A stretch of DNA of 17,816 nucleotides from JAVXAG01 sp036660615 (GTDB lineage: Bacteria > Bacillota > Clostridia > Peptostreptococcales > Anaerovoracaceae). A program made the translations under genes and the position numbers. The stretch's first letter is position 1; each line of letters begins with the position of its first letter. Location: the NCBI GenBank assembly GCA_036660615.1, contig JAVXAG010000028.1, forward strand, positions 1-17,816, written 5' to 3'. Of the stretch, positions 1-6,346 are shown in pieces. A model generated the notes under the pieces. It ran no database searches. It saw nothing but the letters and a program-made list of their open reading frames with translations, and had not been told where the DNA came from.

Positions 1-305
1 ACTTTGCATTTTTGGGGCAATTTGCCGAGACAGTACGAGACACTATTTTTACAACTGAGTATTCTATACGAACAGGAATGGAAGCGGTATACACTTTGCT
101 AAACGTGGACAGAGGTGTGCCAGAAGTTTGGGGCAGTGTTTTTGACATTCGTGATTTGCTTAACTCTACAGTCCAGTTGCGTGACGGAAAGAAAATAACT
201 GATATGGAGCTTGGATTCACAGAAAAATTTGCCTTGAAAAAAGTCCTAAAGAAGATAGAAGGAACAGACATCGAAAAGCTGCTAAATGAATACCATTTGA
301 TTTGA
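1..305 (+). CDS. ohyA: Oleate hydratase (myosin-cross-reactive antigen family), 3' end only
   Basis: The reading frame is open from the left edge (first whole codon at base 3) to a TGA at 303-305, so only about the last 100 residues are present. The segment starting FAFLGQFAE, then FTTEYSIRTG and AVYTLLNVDRG, matches what I remember of the C-terminal region of FAD-dependent oleate hydratases (FxGQFxE, FTVEYSVRTAQ, AVYGLLGLD). This family adds water to the cis-9 double bond of oleic or linoleic acid to give 10-hydroxy fatty acids, and is linked to detoxifying host unsaturated fatty acids. The FAD-binding and catalytic N-terminal parts lie outside the window. A TTG at base 12 is in frame but internal, not a start. 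No clear intrinsic terminator follows. The family call comes from motif memory, not an alignment. Confidence 0.8.
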   Translation, partial: FAFLGQFAETVRDTIFTTEYSIRTGMEAVYTLLNVDRGVPEVWGSVFDIRDLLNSTVQLRDGKKITDMELGFTEKFALKKVLKKIEGTDIEKLLNEYHLI

Positions 306-380
306 GAAAACATATTTGTCTAATATTCTATACATTATGTGAAGAATAATAAACACTTTACTAGAAATTTCACGCCAACC

Positions 381-409
381 TTGATATTTACACCTTTTTC
401 TGATATTAT
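381..409 (+). promoter_or_regulatory. Promoter for the metallo-beta-lactamase gene
   Basis: TTGATA (381-386) and TATTAT (404-409) are separated by 17 bases, a good sigma-A match. The start point would be near 416, giving an 80-base leader before the GTG at 495. The -10 box lies inside a perfect palindrome, TGATAT-T-ATATCA (401-413), which could be an operator. The rest of the 306-494 gap shows nothing else I recognise beyond a 9-base inverted repeat (314-322 and 460-468). Confidence 0.6.
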
Positions 410-494
410 ATCAAATAATAAAAATGTCATTAATGATGAATTGTTGGGGGCTTAAAGTATAGACAAATCGTAGCTAGAGAAAAAGGGTGAAGAC

Positions 495-1721
495 GTGGAA
501 TATGTTAATTTTTATATAGAAAAGTATGATATACACAAAGGCGAATTATTGTTAGATTTTATTAATGAAAATGAGTTCATTTACTTTCGTAATGATGGTG
601 ATTATGATGAGACAATGCATTTATCAGGTTATGAACCAACGATGATTTTGGTCAGAAATATTAAAACACGATATGATTTTCACGAAGGTGGAACAATAAC
701 AACTAAAATGAGTAAGCTACTGGAGATGAAGAGGGTTTGCAAAGATGATATTAATATGGCATATTATAAACGCCATTATGCTAATATTGCTTTTGAGTAT
801 TATGATGGAGAAATCTTTTATAATTTTCTAATGCAACCAGATACTAAAGTACGTACTCTTTATATGGGTAAGTCAACTGAAACAGCTAAGCCTATAGGTA
901 AAAAAACTTCACCATCCACTTTGGATAATTTATCTAGTGACTTTAAGGTCATTGTAGCCAATGTTTCACATGGTAGCACCAACTTTATATATGATGAAAA
1001 AAATCTAACAATGTTTGATTTTGGAGTATCAATTTACGCTACGGAGCAGGATAAAAATGCAATGATCGAAAAGCATAATGACCTTTTGAATTCAAACAGG
1101 AAAAAGTCCATCATAATCAGTCATTGGGATTTGGATCATTATAGCTTATTGACATCGATTAGCGATGAATTTCTAAAGGAATTGTCTTGTGTATTTATAC
1201 CGAGTAAGCTTCTATCCCTAACATCAAAATTGACATATGATAGAATTTCAAAACACTGTAAATGCATTACTACTTTCATAACTCCTAAAACTCCTATAAA
1301 AAGAGAGGAAGGAATGAAAAAGCTGTGTAGCAATGACCATTATGCTTTATTCATTGGAGTAGAAAGTATAAATCTTAATAAGTCTGGAATGGCGTTGGCT
1401 GTATATAATGACCAAGTATTGTTTGCTTTTTCGGCGGATAATTCTAATTATCAAGTATGGGAATGTATGATCGAATCGTTACCTAAGAATGATCAAAAGT
1501 ATGTAAATGTTGTATTGTCACACCATGGGGGCAAGAATGGTCGATTTTATCCTGAGTTGAAAAAGGGACAAGATGGACTTGTCATAATATCTGTAGGGGA
1601 GAATCCTAACAGGTATCCAAATCAAGAAGTAGTGGACAGATATATCAAGTTGGGATTTAAAATTAGACGAACCGATATAGAACAACAAGACATTAGTCTT
1701 TCGTCAACAAAGGTAGAGTAA
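495..1721 (+). CDS. Stand-alone ComEC-like metallo-beta-lactamase-fold hydrolase with unknown N-terminal region
   Basis: This is a 408-residue soluble protein with no signal peptide or membrane segment. From about residue 150 it has the marks of the ComEC-type metallo-beta-lactamase fold: VSHGSTNFI (157-165, in the place of DVGQGDxxLI), a FDFG strand end (174-177), the metal motif SHWDLDH (209-215), an Asp in FSADN (312-316), LSHHGG (341-346), and a C-terminal SVGENPNRYPNQEVV segment (366-380) like ComEC's. The metal ligands appear intact, so it is probably an active phosphodiesterase or nuclease, but the substrate cannot be read from the sequence. Residues 1-150 match no domain I know. The GTG start is chosen for the AGGGTGA ribosome binding site just upstream. 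It is monocistronic, with its own promoter and a terminator shared with the convergent phosphoesterase gene. Proteins of this kind occur both as housekeeping orphans and next to conflict systems. No partner is visible here. Confidence 0.75.
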   Translation: MEYVNFYIEKYDIHKGELLLDFINENEFIYFRNDGDYDETMHLSGYEPTMILVRNIKTRYDFHEGGTITTKMSKLLEMKRVCKDDINMAYYKRHYANIAFEYYDGEIFYNFLMQPDTKVRTLYMGKSTETAKPIGKKTSPSTLDNLSSDFKVIVANVSHGSTNFIYDEKNLTMFDFGVSIYATEQDKNAMIEKHNDLLNSNRKKSIIISHWDLDHYSLLTSISDEFLKELSCVFIPSKLLSLTSKLTYDRISKHCKCITTFITPKTPIKREEGMKKLCSNDHYALFIGVESINLNKSGMALAVYNDQVLFAFSADNSNYQVWECMIESLPKNDQKYVNVVLSHHGGKNGRFYPELKKGQDGLVIISVGENPNRYPNQEVVDRYIKLGFKIRRTDIEQQDISLSSTKVE

Positions 1722-1731
1722 GAATATGTAA

Positions 1732-1765
1732 AAAAGAGAGATAGACAAGTTCTGATCTCTCTTTT
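1732..1765. terminator. Bidirectional intrinsic terminator between convergent genes
   Basis: A perfect 11-base stem AAAAGAGAGAT (1732-1742) / ATCTCTCTTTT (1755-1765) encloses a 12-base loop. It reads into a T run on the plus strand (1762-1765) and a longer one on the minus strand (opposite 1730-1735). It sits exactly between the stop codons of the plus-strand metallo-beta-lactamase gene and the minus-strand phosphoesterase gene, so it should end both transcripts. Confidence 0.85.
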
Positions 1766-1780
1766 GCGTAAAAGCATCAA

Positions 1781-2617
1781 TTAATATAGTTTGGTTGGAC
1801 CCGCTATGATTTCTTTGCAGACATAAAGAGACATATCGTCGTTGGCACAAGTGGACCATTTGCAAAGGGTGGCAAGGGAGTTTTCTATTTCGACGGCAGT
1901 CACTGAGTTGGGATGGACGCAACTGCCACTGTTTATATACATACCGCAATTGGTTTTGGTGATGCAAGGCCTGTGAGTGTGACCAGCAATGATTGTGCAA
2001 CTGTTAGCACAACTATAATCTATAAATCTTTCCTCTGTCTTGCGAAGCTTGGTGTAGTTTTTTGCGGCGCTAGTTGGATCCTTGACACCAGTAAGTTCAA
2101 GGTGTTTCCACAGATAGCGAACTAGAAAACGTGATAGCTTCCAGAGATTGTCATTTAAAAAGTCACCTTGGTAACCATGAAAAAGGTATAGGGGTTTGGT
2201 GGTGGGACTTTCTATTATTATGGATTCATAAAATGGAATAGAAACATTTAGAACATTTGAGATGTAACCAGAGTTTTCTTTGATTCGGTCGTGATTTCCA
2301 AAGATAATATATAGCCTTCCCTTGGAATCCAAATCCAGAAAAATCTTATAAATCTCTTTGTGTATTTGGTATACATCAGAGAACTTTCGGTTTTCCCAAA
2401 GTTCGTCGCCGTCGCCGAGCTCAATGTAGGTGTAACCGTTTTGGTCATAATATTTTAGGGCTGCAGTATATAAAGGTTCGTTGTTTATAAAACTGTCGGC
2501 CCAAGTGCCGTTGCCACGATGACAATCACTCATAATTACAATTTTGGGATGATCCAAGAGAGATATAGAGGGCGCATCTTTAAAGGCACTGGATATTCTT
2601 CTATTTGAATAAGACAT
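1781..2617 (-). CDS. Calcineurin-like metallophosphoesterase
   Basis: The 278-residue product carries the five ordered motifs of binuclear-metal phosphoesterases: SDCHRG (30-35, the D-x-H motif), LGDGDE (67-72, the GD motif), FGNHD (106-110), LFHGYQGD (145-152) and AGHTHRP (211-217). No signal peptide or membrane span is visible, so it is probably cytosolic. The opening SDCHRG, the GDGDELWE variant and the GHTHRP end recall the LpxH-like (UDP-2,3-diacylglucosamine hydrolase) branch. A Gram-positive host would not need LpxH itself, so the substrate is unknown. The start ATG (2617-2615) follows an AGAGGTG ribosome binding site. It is 44 bases downstream of the small membrane-protein gene and probably transcribed with it. 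The site lies in a hairpin (2625-2651), suggesting separate control of translation. Confidence 0.85.
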   Translation of the reverse strand: MSYSNRRISSAFKDAPSISLLDHPKIVIMSDCHRGNGTWADSFINNEPLYTAALKYYDQNGYTYIELGDGDELWENRKFSDVYQIHKEIYKIFLDLDSKGRLYIIFGNHDRIKENSGYISNVLNVSIPFYESIIIESPTTKPLYLFHGYQGDFLNDNLWKLSRFLVRYLWKHLELTGVKDPTSAAKNYTKLRKTEERFIDYSCANSCTIIAGHTHRPCITKTNCGMYINSGSCVHPNSVTAVEIENSLATLCKWSTCANDDMSLYVCKEIIAGPTKLY

Positions 2618-2624
2618 AAAAACA

Positions 2625-2651
2625 CCTCTTTGGATATAATACTCAAAGAGG
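2625..2651 (-). promoter_or_regulatory. Hairpin that covers the phosphoesterase ribosome binding site
   Basis: Read on the minus strand, CCTCTTTG (2651-2644) and CAAAGAGG (2632-2625) form a perfect 8-base stem around an 11-base AT-rich loop. The 3' arm is the Shine-Dalgarno sequence of the phosphoesterase, whose ATG begins 7 bases further on. There is no T run after it, so it does not look like a terminator. A role in limiting translation initiation, or in processing of the message between the two genes, is inferred. Confidence 0.55.
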
Positions 2652-2661
2652 CACAGTTTGG

Positions 2662-2871
2662 TTAATGTTTTGGTTTATCAAATTTATCAAATTTTCTTTT
2701 GAGCTTTTCTTTTTCCAAATCATTTGGGAGGAAAATGACATTATCATCGTCTTCTTCCTTTTTCTTCGCTTCCTTGGCTTCACGAGAAGCTACAGCACCT
2801 GAACTGGTGCTTAATAGATAATATACAAATAAGCCGACGACTAAAACTAGTCCTAATAACATTAATGGCAT
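2662..2871 (-). CDS. Small single-pass membrane protein, 69 residues
   Basis: I place the start at the ATG at 2871-2869 because a strong GGAGGTG ribosome binding site lies 6 bases upstream; a longer in-frame reading would run back over the promoter. The product has one hydrophobic segment at the extreme N-terminus (residues 2-20) and then a highly charged tail, acidic and lysine-rich, with EAKKKEEDDD at about 34-43 and KLKRKFDKFDK at 56-66. That predicts a bitopic protein, tail probably cytoplasmic. There is no lipobox cysteine. I do not recognise a family. It is the first gene of a probable two-gene unit with the phosphoesterase, so a role in anchoring or regulating that enzyme is possible but unproven. 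Confidence 0.65.
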   Translation of the reverse strand: MPLMLLGLVLVVGLFVYYLLSTSSGAVASREAKEAKKKEEDDDNVIFLPNDLEKEKLKRKFDKFDKPKH

Positions 2872-2893
2872 TTCAACACCTCCTACTAACCCT

Positions 2894-2921
2894 ATTCTAC
2901 CATAATTATTGCGTTTTTCAA
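2894..2921 (-). promoter_or_regulatory. Promoter of the minus-strand membrane-protein/phosphoesterase pair
   Basis: On the minus strand, TTGAAA (2921-2916) and TAGAAT (2899-2894) are 16 bases apart, with TGG immediately before the -10 box. Transcription would start near 2887, about 16 bases before the start codon. The -35 box of the oppositely directed T-box promoter begins only 8 bases away (2929), so the two promoters are back to back. Confidence 0.6.
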
Positions 2922-2928
2922 TAAAAAC

Positions 2929-2957
2929 TTGACTTTTGATCAATAAATTATTAAAAT
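2929..2957 (+). promoter_or_regulatory. Promoter of the T-box/ileS transcript
   Basis: TTGACT (2929-2934) and TAAAAT (2952-2957) have an optimal 17-base spacing. The predicted start point, near 2964, lies just before the T-box leader. Confidence 0.7.
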
Positions 2958-2963
2958 GGTAAG

Positions 2964-3211
2964 CGTACGTAGATAATAACATATGAAAGCAATGAAGGAA
3001 TTAGTAGTACGGTGTAAAATCCTTACAGAGAGACGATCATTTTGGTGAGAGGTTGTCGGTGAAACCAGTTATGAATATCACTCTGGAGCTTGACACTTTT
3101 AAGAGAGGCGCCTTGATAGAGGTTAGCAACTAGGGTGGTACCGCGGTTTATATAATCGTCCCTAATCGATATATCTAAAATATAGATAGTTTATCGAATG
3201 GGGATTTTTTT
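2964..3211 (+). promoter_or_regulatory. T-box riboswitch, isoleucine specifier
   Basis: The leader has the hallmarks of a T-box: an AGAGAG element of stem I (3027-3032), a specifier region reading GAATATCAC in which ATC (3077-3079) is an isoleucine codon, and the near-invariant AGGGTGGTACCGCG (3132-3145), whose TGGT bulge binds the NCCA end of uncharged tRNA. It is followed by CGTCCCT (3157-3163), able to pair either with the AGGG of the antiterminator or with GGGGA of the terminator. Uncharged tRNA-Ile should stabilise the antiterminator and let transcription reach ileS. The specifier agrees with the downstream gene. The 5' boundary is taken from the promoter and is approximate. Together with the two promoters, this accounts for the gene-free stretch 2872-3231. 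Confidence 0.93.
3159..3211 (+). terminator. ileS leader: Regulated terminator of the T-box leader
   Basis: TCCCTAATCGATA (3159-3171) pairs with TATCGAATGGGGA (3192-3204) with one A-A mismatch and one G-T pair. A second short stem TATCTA/TAGATA (3172-3177/3183-3188) stacks inside, and seven Ts follow (3205-3211). It excludes the T-box antiterminator because both need the CCCT at 3160-3163. Confidence 0.88.
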
Positions 3212-3231
3212 ATTAGAAAGGATATTGTAGA

Positions 3232-6200
3232 ATGTTTAAGAACTTATCAGAAAAACCAATTGCAGAAGTTCAGAATGAACAAGTTGAGCAGTGGAAAGCA
3301 GAAGATTTGTTGCACAAATGTGTAACAACGAGAGAAGGAAAACCGTCATTTGTATTTTATGAAGGACCTCCAACAGCCAATGGAAAGCCAGGAATACATC
3401 ACGTAATGGCAAGGACTTTGAAGGACTCTATTTGTAGATATAAGACAATGAAGGGATTTCAAGTAAATAGAAAAGCAGGCTGGGACACACATGGACTTCC
3501 AGTAGAAATAGAAGTTGAAAAACAACTAAAGATGTCAGGGAAACAGGATATCGAGAAATACGGTATAAAAGAATTTAATGAAAAATGTAAGGAATCCGTT
3601 TTTTCGTACACAGGAATGTGGAGAGAAATGACAGAAAGAATGGGTTATTTGGTAGACCTTGACAATCCTTATGTTACACTAGAAAACAACTATATAGAAA
3701 CTTGCTGGTGGATAATGAAAGAATTTTTCAAAGCAGGTCTAGTATATGAAGGACATAAGATTTTGCCGTTCTGCCCTCGTTGCGGAACTGGTCTTGCTTC
3801 ACACGAAGTTGCACAAGGATATAAAGAAGTCAAAGTTCTTACTATTACTGCAAAATTCAAGAGAAAAGATGCAGACGAGTATTTCTTGGCATGGACAACC
3901 ACACCTTGGACACTTGCAGCAAATGTTTCGCTTACAGTCAATCCAAAAGTTGACTACATCAAAGTCAATAAAACTGCTGGAGACGACCAAGGAAAAGTTT
4001 TCTATGTTGCAAAGAATTTAGCTGATAAAGTTTTGGGCGCAGGAAATTATGAAATTTTGGAAGAAATGAAAGGTCAAGACCTTGAATACGTTGAATATGA
4101 ACAGCTTATGCCGTTTATTACTCCTGATAAAAAAGCATTCTTCATTACCTGCAATGACTATGTAACTATAGAAGATGGTACTGGAATTGTACACACAGCT
4201 CCTGCTTTTGGTGAAGATGACTATCAAACAGGAAGAAAATACAACTTGCCAGTAGTTAATCCTGTTGATGAAACAGGAAAATATACTGATACTCCATGGA
4301 AAGGCACTTTCGTAATGGAAGAAGGCCTTGACGTAGAAATTATCAAGTGGCTTGCAGCAAGGGATTTGATTTACGCAAAAGAAAAACTGGAGCATAATTA
4401 TCCTCATTGTTGGAGATGCGGAACTCCTTTGATTTACTATGCAAAACCAAGTTGGTATATCGAAATGAGCAAGTTGAAAGACCAACTAGTAGCAAATAAT
4501 AATACTGTAAACTGGTTCCCTGATTTTGTCGGAGAAAAGAGATTTGGTAACTGGCTGGCAGATGTAAAGGATTGGGCTATTTCCAGAACTAGATATTGGG
4601 GAACGCCAATGCCAATTTGGAGATGTGAATGTGGTCACCTTGAATGCGTAGGCAGTAGGGAAGAATTAGTAGAAAAGGCTATTGAAAAAATAGATGAAAA
4701 TATTGAGTTGCATAGACCGTATGTAGATGATGTTCATATAAAATGTCCTCACTGCGGAAAGACTATGAATAGGATTCCGGAAGTTGTAGACTGCTGGTTT
4801 GACTCAGGTGCTATGCCATTTGCACAATGGCATTATCCGTTTGAAAACAAAGAAATCTTTGATGAGAAATTGTTCCCATCTGATTTCATATGTGAAGGAA
4901 TTGACCAGACAAGAGGTTGGTTCTATTCGTTAATGGCAATTTCTACTTTTATCAAAGGACAAGCCCCTTACAGAAATGTCTTGGTAAACGATTTGATTCT
5001 TGATAAAGAAGGAAAGAAGATGTCTAAGTCAAAAGGAAATACTGTTTCTCCATTTGAGCTATTTGACAAGTATGGCGCAGATGCTACAAGATGGTATTTG
5101 TTAAGTGTTTCTCCTGCTTGGAGTCCAACAAAATTTGACGAAGATGGGTTAGTCGATGTAATAAGCAAGTTCTTTGGAACTCTTAGAAACGTATATAATT
5201 TCTTTGTGCTTTACTCAAATCAAGATAAAATTCAGCCAAAGGAAATCTTTGTTGACTATGACAAGAGACCAGAACTAGATAGATGGATTTTATCAAAGTA
5301 CAACCAATTGGTAAAAGATGTAACTGAATATATGGATAGCTATGACCATATGAAAACTGTTAGAGCTATTACTGATTTTGTATCAGAGGATTTGTCAAAC
5401 TGGTATATCAGAAGGGCAAGAAGAAGGTTTTATAGTGAAGAACTAAATGACGATAAGAAGAGTGTTTACACGACAACTTATGAGATTCTCGTAGGTGTGT
5501 CAAAGTTAATTGCTCCAATCGCACCATTTATTTCCGATGAAATATATACTAATTTAACTGATGACGAAACTGTACATGTTGCAGATTTCCCAACTTCAGA
5601 TGAAAAGTTAATTGACAAAAAGGTTGAAGAAAGAATGGATCTTGTTCGTGACTTGGTTGCTCTTGGAAGGGGAACTAGGGAAAAGGAAAGAATCAAGGTT
5701 AGACAACCTCTTAATGAAATTCTTGTTGATGGAAAATACAAGGAAACTATTGAGGATTTGACTCCACTAATTATGGAAGAGTTGAATGTGAAAAATGTTG
5801 TATTTGAAACTGACTTGGATAAGTTTATGAACTTCGCCCTAAAGCCAAACTTTAAGGTTGCAGGTCCTGTTCTTGGTGGAAAAATAAAGATGTTTGGGGC
5901 TGCTCTTGCCAAGGAGAATCCGGCTGAGTTTGTAGGAAAACTTCAAGGAGAGGGTAGTGCAACTATTAACCTTGACGGTGAGGACTTTACAGTTCTAAAT
6001 GATTATGTAGATGTAAGGATTAGTGCAAAAGAGGGTTTTGCAGTAGCAATGGAAAACAATGTGTTTACTATTCTTGACACTACTGTCAGTCCAGAACTTC
6101 TTGATGAAGGTCTTGCAAGGGAGCTTATATCAAAGGTTCAGCAACTAAGAAAGCAAAATAATTTTGAAATGATGGATAATATAAAAATCTTCGTTGATGC

Positions 6201-6345
6201 AGACGAAAAGGTAAAACTGGCTATTGAAAAATTCAAATCATATATTATGAAGGAAACTTTAGCAGTTGAGCTTTGTGAAAAAACTGGATTAGAAGAGTAT
6301 GACTTAAACGGTCATAAAACTGGAATTACAGTAGAAAGAGTTTAA
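3232..6345 (+). CDS. ileS: Isoleucyl-tRNA synthetase, type 2 (eukaryote-like) with GIHH signature
   Basis: The 1037-residue product charges tRNA-Ile with isoleucine in the cytosol. In order: the class I catalytic entry GPPTANGKPGIHH (45-57); a zinc-binding CPRC (181-184); the CP1 editing domain with TTTPWT (222-227) and GTGIVHTAPAFGEDD (316-330); the second signature KMSKS (596-600); then the anticodon-binding C-terminal half. The opening sequence, the RYKTMKGFQV and GWDTHGLPVEIEVEK segments and the length fit the type 2 IleRS branch shared with eukaryotes, known for low sensitivity to mupirocin, rather than type 1. The first signature is GIHH (54-57) where class I enzymes carry HIGH. Start ATG follows AGAAAGGA at 9-base spacing. 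It is T-box controlled and separated from rlmN by one base. Confidence 0.97.
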   Translation: MFKNLSEKPIAEVQNEQVEQWKAEDLLHKCVTTREGKPSFVFYEGPPTANGKPGIHHVMARTLKDSICRYKTMKGFQVNRKAGWDTHGLPVEIEVEKQLKMSGKQDIEKYGIKEFNEKCKESVFSYTGMWREMTERMGYLVDLDNPYVTLENNYIETCWWIMKEFFKAGLVYEGHKILPFCPRCGTGLASHEVAQGYKEVKVLTITAKFKRKDADEYFLAWTTTPWTLAANVSLTVNPKVDYIKVNKTAGDDQGKVFYVAKNLADKVLGAGNYEILEEMKGQDLEYVEYEQLMPFITPDKKAFFITCNDYVTIEDGTGIVHTAPAFGEDDYQTGRKYNLPVVNPVDETGKYTDTPWKGTFVMEEGLDVEIIKWLAARDLIYAKEKLEHNYPHCWRCGTPLIYYAKPSWYIEMSKLKDQLVANNNTVNWFPDFVGEKRFGNWLADVKDWAISRTRYWGTPMPIWRCECGHLECVGSREELVEKAIEKIDENIELHRPYVDDVHIKCPHCGKTMNRIPEVVDCWFDSGAMPFAQWHYPFENKEIFDEKLFPSDFICEGIDQTRGWFYSLMAISTFIKGQAPYRNVLVNDLILDKEGKKMSKSKGNTVSPFELFDKYGADATRWYLLSVSPAWSPTKFDEDGLVDVISKFFGTLRNVYNFFVLYSNQDKIQPKEIFVDYDKRPELDRWILSKYNQLVKDVTEYMDSYDHMKTVRAITDFVSEDLSNWYIRRARRRFYSEELNDDKKSVYTTTYEILVGVSKLIAPIAPFISDEIYTNLTDDETVHVADFPTSDEKLIDKKVEERMDLVRDLVALGRGTREKERIKVRQPLNEILVDGKYKETIEDLTPLIMEELNVKNVVFETDLDKFMNFALKPNFKVAGPVLGGKIKMFGAALAKENPAEFVGKLQGEGSATINLDGEDFTVLNDYVDVRISAKEGFAVAMENNVFTILDTTVSPELLDEGLARELISKVQQLRKQNNFEMMDNIKIFVDADEKVKLAIEKFKSYIMKETLAVELCEKTGLEEYDLNGHKTGITVERV

Positions 6346-6346
6346 T

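Noticed and set aside
314..468. 9-base inverted repeat ATTTGTCTA/TAGACAAAT as ends of a mobile element
   Set aside because: Only 155 bases apart with no coding content and no visible target duplication, so more likely chance or a regulatory feature.
2872..2982. Longer N-terminus for the small membrane protein
   Set aside because: It would run back through the predicted promoter and ribosome binding site. The shorter form begins with the membrane helix.
4018..4485. Long open frame on the minus strand inside ileS (also 5478-5912, and 10192-10677 inside nupO)
   Set aside because: These lie opposite strongly conserved coding regions, have composition expected of antisense shadows, and lack ribosome binding sites or recognisable motifs.
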